Assembly: GCA_021846275.1 (NCBI GenBank)
Contig: JAJZBZ010000006.1
Span: 62,001-126,000 of the forward strand
Length of the DNA: 64,000 bases
Reading direction: 5' to 3'
DNA from: Acidobacteriota bacterium
Lineage (GTDB): Bacteria > Acidobacteriota > Terriglobia > Terriglobales > Acidobacteriaceae
Shown: positions 23,466-34,532 of the stretch, one piece after another
Numbering within the stretch: position 1 is the stretch's first letter
How the letters are laid out: every line of letters starts with the position of its first letter
Notes under the pieces: model-generated
Told to the model about the DNA's origin: nothing
Database searches by the model: none
The model's input: only the letters and a program-made list of their open reading frames with translations
Position numbers and translations under genes: made by a program

Positions 23466-25454
23466 ATGCCTTCCGAACTCGATCAGCTTTCCATCAACAC
23501 CCTCCGCCTGCTCGCCGTCGATGCCGTCCAGAAGGCCAACAGTGGCCATCCCGGCGCTCCGCTCGGCTGCGCGCCCATCGCCTATCTGCTCTACACCCAG
23601 GTCATGCGGCACAATCCGGCTCACTCGAAGTGGGCCAACCGCGACCGCTTCGTGCTCTCGAACGGCCACGCCTCCATGCTGCTCTACGGCTCGCTCTTTC
23701 TCTCCGGCTACAAGGTCACGCTCGAGGATCTGCAGAGCTTCCGCCAGTGGGGATCGAAGACGCCCGGCCATCCCGAGTACGGCCACACCGACGGCGTTGA
23801 GGTCACCACCGGCCCGCTCGGTCAGGGTTTCGCCATGTCCGTCGGCCTGGCCATCGCCGAGCAGCACCTGGCCGCCACCTACAACCGTCCTGGCTTAGAA
23901 GTCGTCAACCACCACACCTACGGCCTGCTCGGCGACGGCGACCTGATGGAGGGCGTCTCGCACGAGGCCGCCTCGCTGGCCGGAACGCTCGGCCTCGGCA
24001 AGCTCATCTTCTTCTACGACGACAACCTGATCTCGCTCGACGGCCCCACCAGCCTCAGCTTCACCGAGGACTCCTACAAGCGCTTCGAGGCCTACGGCTG
24101 GCAGGTCTTGCGCGTCGCTGACGGCAACGACCTCGCGGCTCTCGCCGCAGCCGTCGAAGCGGCCAAAGCCGAGACCGGCAAGCCCACCCTCATCGGCGTA
24201 CGCACCGTCATCGGCTACGGCAGTCCGAAGGCCGGCACCAAGAACGTCCACGGCGAGGCCCTCGGCGCGGAGAATGTCGCGGCGACAAAAAAATTCTTCG
24301 GCTTCCCGGAGGATCAGAGCTTCGTCGTACCCGACGCGGCGCTGGCGCAGTGGCGCTCGTCGATCGCTCGCGGCCAGGCTGCGGAGGCGGAGTGGAACGA
24401 TCTCTTCGCCCGCTACAAGGCCGCTCACCCCGATCTTGCCGCGGAGTTCGAGCGCGTCTTCTCGAACCAGCGCAAGCCCGGCTGGGAAAAAGCCATTCCC
24501 GTCTTCCCCGCCGACAAGCCCCAGGCCACGCGCAACGCCGGCGGAGCCATCCTGAACGCGCTCGCGCCCGTCGTCCCGGAGCTTTTCGGCGGCGCGGCGG
24601 ACCTGACCAGCTCCACCAAGACCATCTTCAAGGACAGCCCCAGCTTCCACGCCGATCCCAACGGACGCAACATCTTCTTCGGCGTCCGCGAGTTCGCCAT
24701 GTCGGCCGCGGTCAATGGCATGGCCGTCCACGGCGGCCTGGTTCCCTTCGGGTCCACGTTCTTCGTCTTCAGCGACTACTGCAAGCCGGCCATGCGCCTT
24801 TCCGCCATCATGGGCTGTCATTCGCTCTTCGTCTTCACCCATGATTCGATCGCCGTCGGCGAGGACGGCCCCACGCACGAGCCAATCGAGCACCTGATGG
24901 CCCTGCGCGCCGTCCCCGGCATGACCGACTTCCGCCCGGCGGACGCCAACGAAACCGCCGCCGCCTGGCGTCTCGCTCTTGAGCGCAACTCGCCCAGCTT
25001 CATGGCGCTCTCGCGGCAGGATCTGCCCGTCATCGACCCGGCGGCCATCGATGTCTACGCCGGCGTCAGCCGGGGCGGCTACGTCGTCGTCGAAGTGCCA
25101 AAACCGGCCGTCATCCTCCTCGGCACCGGCTCGGAACTCTGGCAGGCCGTCGATGCGGCCAAGCTCCTCGCCGCCGAGGGCATCGCCGCGCGCGTCGTCT
25201 CGCTGCCAAGCTGGAAGCTCTTCGAGGAGCAGACGGCGGCTTACCGCGCTTCGATCCTCACCCCCGGCGTGCCCAAGGTCGCCATCGAGGCCGGCTCCAC
25301 GCTCGGCTGGTGGCGCTACGTCGGCACCGAGGGCGCCGTCATCGGACTCGACCGCTTCGGCGCGTCGGCTCCGGCCAAACGCATCCTCACAGAGCTTGGC
25401 TTCACGGCGGAAAACGTCGCCGCCACCGCAAAGAAGCTGCTCGGAAAGGCATAG
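23466..25454 (+). CDS. tkt: transketolase
   Basis: [94 protein letters not shown]. Confidence 0.97.
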   Translation: MPSELDQLSINTLRLLAVDAVQKANSGHPGAPLGCAPIAYLLYTQVMRHNPAHSKWANRDRFVLSNGHASMLLYGSLFLSGYKVTLEDLQSFRQWGSKTPGHPEYGHTDGVEVTTGPLGQGFAMSVGLAIAEQHLAATYNRPGLEVVNHHTYGLLGDGDLMEGVSHEAASLAGTLGLGKLIFFYDDNLISLDGPTSLSFTEDSYKRFEAYGWQVLRVADGNDLAALAAAVEAAKAETGKPTLIGVRTVIGYGSPKAGTKNVHGEALGAENVAATKKFFGFPEDQSFVVPDAALAQWRSSIARGQAAEAEWNDLFARYKAAHPDLAAEFERVFSNQRKPGWEKAIPVFPADKPQATRNAGGAILNALAPVVPELFGGAADLTSSTKTIFKDSPSFHADPNGRNIFFGVREFAMSAAVNGMAVHGGLVPFGSTFFVFSDYCKPAMRLSAIMGCHSLFVFTHDSIAVGEDGPTHEPIEHLMALRAVPGMTDFRPADANETAAAWRLALERNSPSFMALSRQDLPVIDPAAIDVYAGVSRGGYVVVEVPKPAVILLGTGSELWQAVDAAKLLAAEGIAARVVSLPSWKLFEEQTAAYRASILTPGVPKVAIEAGSTLGWWRYVGTEGAVIGLDRFGASAPAKRILTELGFTAENVAATAKKLLGKA

Positions 25455-25459
25455 CCCGG

Positions 25460-25921
25460 ATGAAGCTCGTCATCGGTTCCGATCACGCCGGTTTCCCGCT
25501 CAAGGAGGAGCTGCGCGAGTACCTCGCCAAGGCAGGCCACGAGGTCGTCGATCTCGGCGTCCACTCGACTGAGCCAAGCGATTACCCGGACGCCGCCGAG
25601 GCCGTCGGCGAGGCCATCCGCGCCGGTGTCGCTCCGCGTGGCATCCTCATCTGCGGCTCCGGCGTCGGCGTCTGCGTCGCCGCCAACAAGATTCCCGGCA
25701 TCCGCGCCGGCATCTGCCACGACCACTACTCCGCTCACCAGGGCGTCGAGCACGACGACATGAACGTCCTCGTCCTCGGCGCGCGCATCATCGGCCAGGC
25801 CGCGGCCTTCGATGTCGCCGATGCCTACGTCAACGCGAAGTTCGGCTCCAATGAGGAGCGCTTCGTCCGTCGCTACAACAAGGTTCTGGCCATCGAAGCC
25901 AAATACGCAAAGCAGCTATAA
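25460..25921 (+). CDS. rpiB: ribose-5-phosphate isomerase B
   Basis: [46 protein letters not shown]...[32 protein letters not shown]. Confidence 0.95.
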   Translation: MKLVIGSDHAGFPLKEELREYLAKAGHEVVDLGVHSTEPSDYPDAAEAVGEAIRAGVAPRGILICGSGVGVCVAANKIPGIRAGICHDHYSAHQGVEHDDMNVLVLGARIIGQAAAFDVADAYVNAKFGSNEERFVRRYNKVLAIEAKYAKQL

Positions 25922-25983
25922 TCGGGCTTCCCGCTCATCCGCCCGGTTACGGCCAGTCAAGCCCGTCATTTTGGAGAGTCAGC

Positions 25984-26637
25984 ATGAACCCAGTTCCGGA
26001 CCACCCCATCGAGGTCGTGCTCTTCGACGTGGGCGGCGTGCTGCTCACCAACGGCTGGGACCACCGCGAGCGCGCCGCCGTCTACACGCACTTCGGCCTC
26101 AGCCCCGCCGAGCAGGCCGAGATCGAAGCCCGTCATCCGGCGCCCTACGACGCCTGGGAGCGGGACGCCATCTCCGCCAGCGCCTACCTCGACGAGGCCG
26201 TTTTCTTCGCCCCGCGCCGCTTCACGCGCGAGGAGTTCTTCGCTCAGATGCAGTCGGTCTCCGAGCCGATCCCGGACAACGCCCGACGAACGCTTGCCGC
26301 GCTTTCGGCATCCAAACAGGTAACGGTCGGGCTGCTCAACAACGAGTCGCGCGACCTGCACGAATATCGCATGTCCCGCTTCGGCCTCGCGGCTCAGGTC
26401 GATCTACAGTTCAGCTCCTGCTACCTCGGCCTGCGCAAGCCGGAGCCGGCCATCTATCGCCGCGCGCTCGACATTCTCGGCACGCCGGGCGAGCGCGTGC
26501 TCTTCATCGACGACCGCGCGGAAAACGTCGCCGCCGCGCAGTTCGTCGGCATGCGGGCGATTCGTTTCACCGGCGAGGCCGCGCTTGTTGCCGAGCTTTC
26601 CTCGCTCGGCCTGCCGACTCCCGTCGTCGGCACGTAG
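25984..26637 (+). CDS. HAD-superfamily hydrolase
   Basis: EVVLFDVGGVLLTN...LGLRKPEPAIYRRALDILGTPGERVLFIDDRAENVAAA. Confidence 0.87.
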   Translation: MNPVPDHPIEVVLFDVGGVLLTNGWDHRERAAVYTHFGLSPAEQAEIEARHPAPYDAWERDAISASAYLDEAVFFAPRRFTREEFFAQMQSVSEPIPDNARRTLAALSASKQVTVGLLNNESRDLHEYRMSRFGLAAQVDLQFSSCYLGLRKPEPAIYRRALDILGTPGERVLFIDDRAENVAAAQFVGMRAIRFTGEAALVAELSSLGLPTPVVGT

Positions 26638-26662
26638 CGTCGTTCGGAACAGCATTTTTCGC

Positions 26663-26688
26663 CGGAGTTCTTTCTCGGAGTTCTTTTT
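26663..26688. repeat. 2 x 13-bp tandem duplication (cggagttctttct/cggagttcttttt)
   Basis: Direct reading of the spacer upstream of gnd. Confidence 0.8.
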
Positions 26689-26756
26689 CAGGGGTAGTGG
26701 ACAGCATCACCAAAATTCAGAAGAAACCAGAACAAACAGACGAAGGAGATACACAG

Positions 26757-27662
<906 letters not shown>

Positions 27663-27801
27663 ACCAGCCTCCGGCCACAACCCGCCGCAGGCTTGACCGT
27701 CCTCGCGCAAGCAACCGGAAAACTCGCAATCCCTCTTCCGGTTGCCGCGCCACCGTCCCAGACCCCACGCACCGCGAAAACGCCGGAAAGGAACCAGAAA
27801 C

Positions 27802-29349
27802 ATGGCGACCACGCAGATCAAAGTCAGCGCCGAAGACCTCTCGAAGATGCCCGCACCGAACGAACGCATCCCCGAGCCGACCATCCTCATCATCTTCGGA
27901 GCCTCCGGCGACCTCACCAAGCGCAAGCTCCTGCCCGCGCTCTTTCACCTCGAACAGGTCAATCTCCTGCCCAGGGAGTTCGCCATCGTCGGCGTCGCCC
28001 GCCGTCCGCTCGGCGATGAGTTCACCGCCGACATGCGTCAGGGCATCCTCGAATTCGGCGATGTCTCCGCCGACGACCCGCATCTCGATGCCTTCCTCGC
28101 CAAGGTTCACTACTTCGCCATGAACTTCGACGACCCCGCCGCTTACGCCCGTCTCGAAGCCGAACTGGACCAGATCGCCAAAGCCGTCGGCATCGGCGGA
28201 AACCGCCTCTTTTATCTCGCCACCGCGCCCGACTACTTCGCCGAAATCGTCGAAAACCTCGGCGCGCAGGGCATGGCCACCCCCGAGCAGGGAACCGTTC
28301 GCGCCGTCATCGAAAAACCCTTCGGCCACGACCTCGAATCAGCCCGCGAGCTGAACCGCCGCGTCAACGCCGTCTTCGACGAGCACCAGGTCTTCCGCAT
28401 CGACCACTACCTCGGCAAGGAGACGGTCCAGAACATCCTCGTCTTCCGCTTCGCCAACGGCATCTTCGAGCCGATCTGGAACCGCAACTACATCGACAAC
28501 ATCCAGATCACCGCCGCCGAAACCATCGGCGTCGAGGGTCGCGGCCCGTTCTACGAGAAAGCCGGAGCCATGCGCGATGTCGTCCAGAACCACATCATGG
28601 AGCTGCTCAGCTTCGTCGCCATGGAGCCGCCCTCGTCGTTTGAGGCCGAGAGCGTCCGCCGCGAAAAGCTCAAGGCCTGGCAGGCCATTCCGCCCATCCC
28701 CATCAAGCACGCCGTCCGCGGCCAGTACGGCCCCGGCAAGGTCGATGGTGCCATGGTCAAGGGCTACCGCGAGGAGGATCGCGTCGATCCCGACTCGGCC
28801 ACCGAGACCTTCGCCGCCCTGCGCCTGGAGATCGACAACTGGCGCTGGGCCGGTGTCCCGTTTTATATCCGCGCCGGCAAGCGCATGCGCAAGCGCGCCA
28901 CCGAGATCAGCATCCAGTTCCGCCAGCCGCCGCTCATGCTCTTCAACCGCAGCCTCACCGGCGGACCCTGCAACGAGATCGAGCCAAACGTGCTCACCAT
29001 CCGCATCCAGCCCGACGAGGGCATCTCGCTGCGCTTCGGAGCCAAGCTCCCCACCACGCAGAGCATCTCCGTCTGCCCCGTCACCATGGACTTCGACTAC
29101 GCAACCGCCTTCGGCAAATCCACCGCCAACGGCTACGAGCGGCTGCTGCTCGACGCCATGCTCGGCGACCAGACGCTCTTCGCCCATCGCGACGGCGTCG
29201 AGACCACCTGGACCCTCTACACGCCCATCCTTCAGGCCTGGGCCGCCAAAACACCCGAGGTCTTCCCCAACTACTTCGCCGGAACCTGGGGACCGGAGTG
29301 CGCCGAGCTTCTGCTGGAGCGCGAAAACCGGGTCTGGCGCAAACTCTGA
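27802..29349 (+). CDS. zwf: glucose-6-phosphate 1-dehydrogenase
   Basis: [66 protein letters not shown]. Confidence 0.97.
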   Translation: MATTQIKVSAEDLSKMPAPNERIPEPTILIIFGASGDLTKRKLLPALFHLEQVNLLPREFAIVGVARRPLGDEFTADMRQGILEFGDVSADDPHLDAFLAKVHYFAMNFDDPAAYARLEAELDQIAKAVGIGGNRLFYLATAPDYFAEIVENLGAQGMATPEQGTVRAVIEKPFGHDLESARELNRRVNAVFDEHQVFRIDHYLGKETVQNILVFRFANGIFEPIWNRNYIDNIQITAAETIGVEGRGPFYEKAGAMRDVVQNHIMELLSFVAMEPPSSFEAESVRREKLKAWQAIPPIPIKHAVRGQYGPGKVDGAMVKGYREEDRVDPDSATETFAALRLEIDNWRWAGVPFYIRAGKRMRKRATEISIQFRQPPLMLFNRSLTGGPCNEIEPNVLTIRIQPDEGISLRFGAKLPTTQSISVCPVTMDFDYATAFGKSTANGYERLLLDAMLGDQTLFAHRDGVETTWTLYTPILQAWAAKTPEVFPNYFAGTWGPECAELLLERENRVWRKL

Positions 29350-29389
29350 CCGCGCAAACTGGAACCGCGCAAACTGGAACCGCGCAAAC
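29337..29389. repeat. 15-bp tandem repeat beginning in the 3' end of zwf
   Basis: gcgcaaactctgac|cgcgcaaactggaac|cgcgcaaactggaac|cgcgcaaac; the first, divergent copy holds the zwf stop codon. Confidence 0.88.
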
Positions 29390-29518
29390 CCTGTGACGGC
29401 GCGCACCGCAGCCACCCGCGCCGTCCGTCATACTGATCCCGCGCAGGCGGTCCTGATTCAGTCAGCACCGGACCCAGCCGCCAGCGCCGATTTTCCTCAT
29501 CTTTTTGAAGGAGCAAGC

Positions 29519-30316
29519 ATGTCCTCGCTGCTGAAGATCACCTGTCCGGTCGCCCCCGACTCCGCCGCGCTCGCCCTGCGCGCCGCCGAACATCTCGTCG
29601 AACTCATCGAAGAGGCCGAATCCGCCCGTGGCCGCGTCCGCATCGCCATCTCCGGCGGCTCCACGCCCAGGGCCATGTTCCATCTCCTCGCCGACCCGGC
29701 CCACAACTTCCGCCAGCGCATTCCCTGGCAGGCCATCGAACTCTTCTGGGTCGACGAGCGCATGGTCCCGCCCGACCACCCCGACAGCAACTACCGCATG
29801 ACCCGCGAGGCCCTGCTCGACCACGTTCCCCTGCGCCCGGAGCAGATTCACCGCATCGAAGGCGAACTCCCGCCGCAGCAGGCCGCCGACCGCTACGAGT
29901 TCGACCTCCGCGGCAGCTTCCGCCTCGAAGGCGCCGAGTCTCCGCGCTTCGACATCCTCGCCCTCGGCATGGGCGACGACGGCCACACCGCCTCGCTCTT
30001 TCCCCACACCCAGGCCATCCACGAGATGGGCCGCCTCGTCGCCGCCAACCACGTCCCGCAGAAGGACACCTGGCGCGTCACCCTCACCTGGCCGGTCATC
30101 AACCAGGCCCGCGAGGTCTTTTTCCTCATCGGCGGCGCGGACAAGGCCGCCGTCCTCGCCGAGGTTCTGCTCGGCCCCGGCGATGTCGAGCACCTGCCCT
30201 CCCAGCTCATCTGGCCCGTCAGCGGTATACTCACAATGATTCTCGATTCGGCTGCGGCAGCTCAGCTTCCCGCGCCCGATGCCAACGGCATCATCCATCT
30301 GGAGCGAACACGATGA
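29519..30316 (+). CDS. pgl: 6-phosphogluconolactonase
   Basis: VRIAISGGSTPRAMFHLLADP...IELFWVDERMVPPDHPDSNYRMTREALL...FDILALGMGDDGHTASLFP. Confidence 0.95.
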   Translation: MSSLLKITCPVAPDSAALALRAAEHLVELIEEAESARGRVRIAISGGSTPRAMFHLLADPAHNFRQRIPWQAIELFWVDERMVPPDHPDSNYRMTREALLDHVPLRPEQIHRIEGELPPQQAADRYEFDLRGSFRLEGAESPRFDILALGMGDDGHTASLFPHTQAIHEMGRLVAANHVPQKDTWRVTLTWPVINQAREVFFLIGGADKAAVLAEVLLGPGDVEHLPSQLIWPVSGILTMILDSAAAAQLPAPDANGIIHLERTR

Positions 30317-31332
30317 TTCTTGCAGGCGACGTCGGCGGCACCAAGGTCCACCTGGCTCTCTTCGATTTCCTCAACGGCAGGCTCGAACACACGCGCGACA
30401 CCCGCTACCCGGCACGCGACTACTCCGGCCTCGAAGAAATCGTCCGCGAGTTCCTCGGCACTCAGACCGTCACCAGCGCCTGCTTCGGCGTTCCCGGCCC
30501 GGTCCGCGACGGTCGCCTGCGCCTCACCAACCTGCCCTGGACCCTCGACAGCCGCGAACTCTCCCACTCGCTCAAAATCGACCACGTCTTCCTCATCAAC
30601 GACCTCGAAGCCAACGGCTACGGCATCGCCGAGCTTGCGCCCGACCAGATATACACGCTCTCCGAGGGCGACCCGCGCCAGATCGGCAACCGCGCCCTCA
30701 TCGCCGCCGGCACCGGACTCGGCGAAGGCATCCTCGCCTGGAACGGCAAAATGCACGTCCCCATGCCCAGCGAAGGCGGCCACTGCGACTTCGCCCCGCG
30801 CAACGAGGACGAGATCGACCTGCTCCGCTACCTCAAGCAGAAGTACCAGGGACGCATCAGCTTCGAGCGCGTCGTCAGCGGCATGGGACTGACCAACATC
30901 TACGACTTCCTGCGCGACGTCCGCGGCATGGACGAGCCGGCCTGGCTCCGCGACCGCATCACCAGCGAAGACCCCAACGCCGTCATCACCGAACTCGCCC
31001 TCAGCGCCAAAAGCGAACTCTGCGAGCGCGCGCTCGACATGTTCGTCGCCGCCTACGGAGCCGAGAGCGGCAACCTCGCCCTCAAAGTCCTCTCCATCGG
31101 CGGCTTTTACATCGGCGGCGGCATCGCGCCGCGCATCCTCGAAAAACTCAGGGACGGCTCCTTCATGAAGGCCTTCACCGACAAGGGCCGTCTCAGCCAG
31201 TTGCTCCTGAACATGCCCGTCCGCGTCATCCTGGAGAGCCGCGCCGCGCTCATCGGCGCAGCCGCCTACGCCGAGGCCCGCGCCGCCGAACTCAGCGGCA
31301 TCTCCCACCGCGCCGCCAGCATCAGCCTCTAG
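30313..31332 (+). CDS. glk: glucokinase
   Basis: MILAGDVGGTKVHLALFDF...CFGVPGPVRDGRLRLTNLPWTLD...LIAAGTGLGEGILAW; 4-nt ATGA overlap with pgl. Confidence 0.95.
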   Translation: MILAGDVGGTKVHLALFDFLNGRLEHTRDTRYPARDYSGLEEIVREFLGTQTVTSACFGVPGPVRDGRLRLTNLPWTLDSRELSHSLKIDHVFLINDLEANGYGIAELAPDQIYTLSEGDPRQIGNRALIAAGTGLGEGILAWNGKMHVPMPSEGGHCDFAPRNEDEIDLLRYLKQKYQGRISFERVVSGMGLTNIYDFLRDVRGMDEPAWLRDRITSEDPNAVITELALSAKSELCERALDMFVAAYGAESGNLALKVLSIGGFYIGGGIAPRILEKLRDGSFMKAFTDKGRLSQLLLNMPVRVILESRAALIGAAAYAEARAAELSGISHRAASISL

Positions 31333-31350
31333 CTCCAGCGCATCGCCACC

Positions 31351-32382
31351 ATGCCGCTTCGCAGCGTCCATCTCTTCGCCGCCGCAACCCTGTCCCTGCT
31401 GTTGCCATCCGCCGCAGGCTCAGCACAACGCCCGCCTGCTTCACCCGCCCCGCTCGTTCCCGTCGCGGACATTCCCCTGCCCGGAGCCGCCGTCCGTTTC
31501 GATTACCAGAGCTTCGATCCCACCACCGGGCGTCTCTACATCGCCCACATGAACGACGACCACCTCGTCGTCTTTGACGTGCGCTCGCGCCGCGTCCTCG
31601 CCAATCTTCCCGGCTTCACCCGCGTCCACGGCGTCCTCGCCGTGCCCGCGCTCCACCGCGTCTACGCCTCAGCCACCGGCGACCATGCCCTCGTCGCCCT
31701 CGACAGCCGCACCCTCCGGATCATCGGCCACGCCGCTCCCATCGCCTATCCCGACGGCATCGCCTGCGCGCCCGTCCAGCGCGAGCTGTTCGTCTCCGAC
31801 GAGCACGGCGGCACCGACGCCGTCGTCAACGCCGACGCAACCCGGGTTCTCGCCTCCATCCCGCTCGGCGGCGGAGCCGGAAACACCGTCTACGACCCCG
31901 CCACCGGCCACATCCTCGTCGCCGTCCACCACCAGAACCAACTCGCCGTCATCGACCCGGCCACGCGCCAGATTCTTACTCGCGCCCCGCTGCCAGGCAT
32001 CGACGATCCCCACGGCATCGCCCTCGACGCCGCCGACGGACTGGCCTTCGTCGCCGGCGAAGGCAACCACTCCCTGGCCGTCGTCCGCCTTCGCGATCTC
32101 CGGATGCTCGGCACCCCGCTCGTGGTCGGTGACGATCCCGACGTGCTCGCCTTCGATCCCGGTCTGCGCCTGCTCTACGTCTCCGCCGAATCCGGCCAGG
32201 TCACTGTCTTCCACCTGTCAGGCAGCACGCTCTCGCCCGTCGGCTCTGTCGACATGCCCCACGCCCACACCGTCGCCGTCGATCCGGCCACTCACCTCGT
32301 TTACTTCCCGCTTCAGGATGTCAACGGCCACCCCATTCTGCGCATCCTGCGACCGGCCAGCATCCCAGCCTCTGCCCGCTGA
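31351..32382 (+). CDS. secreted YncE-like beta-propeller protein
   Basis: Signal peptide; FDYQSFDPTTGRLYIAHMNDDHLVVFDVRSRRVLANLPG...; repeated beta-propeller blades. Confidence 0.82.
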   Translation: MPLRSVHLFAAATLSLLLPSAAGSAQRPPASPAPLVPVADIPLPGAAVRFDYQSFDPTTGRLYIAHMNDDHLVVFDVRSRRVLANLPGFTRVHGVLAVPALHRVYASATGDHALVALDSRTLRIIGHAAPIAYPDGIACAPVQRELFVSDEHGGTDAVVNADATRVLASIPLGGGAGNTVYDPATGHILVAVHHQNQLAVIDPATRQILTRAPLPGIDDPHGIALDAADGLAFVAGEGNHSLAVVRLRDLRMLGTPLVVGDDPDVLAFDPGLRLLYVSAESGQVTVFHLSGSTLSPVGSVDMPHAHTVAVDPATHLVYFPLQDVNGHPILRILRPASIPASAR

Positions 32383-32496
32383 TCCTCACCGCGTCAGCCG
32401 CCCGATCTCCCATCCAACCGAACATCCATCCGTAGTTCCGACGAACTGCGGCGCAATGAGCCGGACAAGCAAACCGGCCAACCATCTCGACGGATA

Positions 32497-33087
32497 TTAC
32501 TTCGATCCCGGAGGCGCCATGCCGTTCATGCGCAGATACTCGACCATCTGCCCATAGTGGTCAAATCCATGCGCCGCGATAAACGACGCCAGCACCGCCC
32601 GCGTGTGCAGGCCGTCCACTCCCTCGATCGTCGTGTAAGCATTCTGCGCGGTAATCGAAGCCAGGGCCTTGTGCGCATAGGCGAAGGAATCCGCGGCAGC
32701 CTTCAGCAGTTCCGCCTTCGTCGTCAGACTCTCGATGCTCTTCCCGTCCACCGGCGGCTTTTCTCCCAGAATCGTCGACGCAAAGAAGTAGTTCGCCTCC
32801 GTCACATGCGCCACCTGCTGCGCAAACGTGCGCACCCCGTCATACCTCACTCCCTCGGAGGCTTTGAAAATCCCCGCAGACGGCGCAAAGCCGTACTTGT
32901 CCGCAGGCATCGCCCTTGCCACTCCCATAAACTCGCCCTCAAAGAGGTTGAGCAGCTCGCTCTGCGCCCGAACCGGGGACATCGTGCTGCCGACATCCAC
33001 CTTCGCGCGACTGGAACCCATCTGTGCCGAAGCGGCCAACGTACAACCGCCCAGAATCAATACAGTGCAAACCAATCGGAGACGCAT
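32497..33087 (-). CDS. DinB-family protein with signal peptide
   Basis: LLNLFEGEFMGVARAMPADKYGFAPSAG...EGVRYDGVRTFAQQVAHVTEANYFF...AHGFDHYGQMVEYLRMNGMAPP. Confidence 0.88.
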   Translation of the reverse strand: MRLRLVCTVLILGGCTLAASAQMGSSRAKVDVGSTMSPVRAQSELLNLFEGEFMGVARAMPADKYGFAPSAGIFKASEGVRYDGVRTFAQQVAHVTEANYFFASTILGEKPPVDGKSIESLTTKAELLKAAADSFAYAHKALASITAQNAYTTIEGVDGLHTRAVLASFIAAHGFDHYGQMVEYLRMNGMAPPGSK

Positions 33088-33138
33088 CCCTCACCTCGCA
33101 AGCAAATTTGCCCGAAGTATAGCAAATGCGGCACGGCG

Positions 33139-33540
33139 CTCACCTGCCCTGGCCAATCGCTGCGTGCCCATGGTCTCGCCATTCGGGTCGGGTAAAGCGG
33201 ATCTCCGACTCGATCTTGCCCCTGGTCTCCGGCCGATACGGTCGGCAGACCGGCGGAATGAAACCGTAGAGCGTATTTCATAAACGAAATCAACCCCGAG
33301 ACGCCTCGGATCAGACCCGCCGCCAAAGCGGGGCTGAAGAATCAGGACGAAGCCACAAAGGCATAGAGGAAACACGCTCCAGTAGCTGGCGAAGTCGAGC
33401 ATCTTCGCGTGGAAGCGTGGCTGCCCATCGACCCGGTCCACCACGACCGTCTTCCTGTTGTCGGTCAGCAGAGTCCGCGGCACGCCGCCGAAGTACTCGA
33501 AGGCATGCACCATCGCGTTCAACAGCGTCTCGGCATCCTG
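33139..33540 (-). pseudogene. degraded IS21-family transposase (IstA) fragment, interrupted by an insert at 33269-33379
   Basis: Minus strand ETLLNAMVHAFEYFGGVPRTLLTDNRKTVVVDRVDGQPRFHAKMLDFASYW | insert | YGFIPPVCRPYRPETRGKIESEIRF; matches the IstA pattern FFGGVP..L.TDN...V and CRPYRP.TKGKVE. Confidence 0.82.
33269..33379. mobile_element. about 111-bp insert with imperfect terminal inverted repeats (MITE-like or IS remnant) inside the istA fragment
   Basis: Left GAGCGTATTTC; right end reverse-complements to GAGCGTGTTTC (10/11). Flanking istA reading frame resumes across it; CTAC occurs at both junctions. Confidence 0.6.
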
Positions 33541-33891
33541 CCCATCCCGGAATCGGCTCTGGTGGTGCTCCGGTCACTGCCGCAAGGCGGGCCGGGAGAT
33601 GCCGTCTTTGCCGGAGTGGACGCGGCCCATTTGTCCGTCTACTGCAAGCGGGTTCTCACGCGCATCGGCGCACCCGATGCCAGCTTTCACACCTTGCGCC
33701 ACACGGCGACCTCGTGGATGGTCTAACAGGGCGTAGACCTGTACGCGGTGGGCCAGATTCCAGGCCACAAGACGCCGCGCATGACCCAAAGGTACGCTCA
33801 CCTGTCACCGGACTACATGGCGGGCGCGGTGGGCAAGCTGGACGGCATTATGGGCGGGATGCTGCCCGCCACTGTCAATGCTGAGGGGTAA
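33538..33891 (+). pseudogene. tyrosine recombinase/integrase C-terminal fragment with in-frame stop
   Basis: IPESALVVLRSLP...LSVYCKRVLTRIGAPDASFHTLRHTATSWMV*QGVDLYAVGQIPGHKTPRMTQRYAHLSPDYMAGAVGKLDGIM; HxxR...GH...Y catalytic pattern with TAA at 33724-33726. Confidence 0.85.
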
Positions 33892-33901
33892 CTGCAAACG
33901 A

Positions 33902-34132
33902 TTAGGAAGGGCGTCGCACGGTGATGACGCGACCTTCCACTACATCTAGTATTTGGCCTCCGATGGAGACAGTGCCAAAGCCAAGAAAGGTGAAGCCCTC
34001 AATGGAAAGGAACAGATTTCCAGCATCATCACGCGCTAGCAGGTAGACACCGGCCTGTTCGTTGGTTCGTCGGAGAGTGTCGTTTTCAAGAAAACTCAAC
34101 ACGTCAGTTTTGCCCTGCGCTATAGTTTGCAT
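33902..34132 (-). CDS. hypothetical protein (77 aa)
   Basis: MQTIAQGKTDVLSFLENDTLRRTNEQAGVYLLARDDAGNLFLSIEGFTFLGFGTVSIGGQILDVVEGRVITVRRPS; no family recognised. Confidence 0.45.
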   Translation of the reverse strand: MQTIAQGKTDVLSFLENDTLRRTNEQAGVYLLARDDAGNLFLSIEGFTFLGFGTVSIGGQILDVVEGRVITVRRPS

Positions 34133-34274
34133 GTTCAATCCTCGAAATCCCAACCGGACAGGCGTCAAGGCAGGATTATGCCAGAAACTCACTCGAATCG
34201 CACTTAGAATGTCACGATTGCGTCACGCTCAGAGCAAGCGAGGAACAGAAATTAACCTAAGTTATTGATTTGAT

Positions 34275-34352
34275 TGGCGTCCCCGACGGGATTTGAACCC
34301 GTGTTATCGCCGTGAAAGGGCGGTGTCCTGGGCCGGGCTAGACGACGGGGAC
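34275..34352 (-). tRNA. tRNA-Glu (anticodon UUC), CCA encoded
   Basis: Minus strand GTCCCCGTCGTCTAGCCCGGCCCAGGACACCGCCCTTTCACGGCGATAACACGGGTTCAAATCCCGTCGGGGACGCCA. Confidence 0.96.
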
Positions 34353-34532
34353 GCAGTGTGGCGGGAGAGCGCTCGTGCGCTTCTATTCAGGCTAACAACT
34401 TGCCGGGGGACTGTCAAAAAGCTGTTGGCAGGGGATTGCGCGCGCGAGCTGGGTGTGGAACCATGCCCTCATGCTTCCTCGTGAATCCGTTCTGGCCGTT
34501 CCGGCTGATCCCGTCGTCGTCGGGCGGGCGCT

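Noticed and set aside
32429-32450. Weak hairpin ccgtagtt-ccgacg-aactgcgg between the convergent YncE-like and DinB genes
   Set aside because: Short imperfect stem with no U-tract; insufficient to call a terminator.
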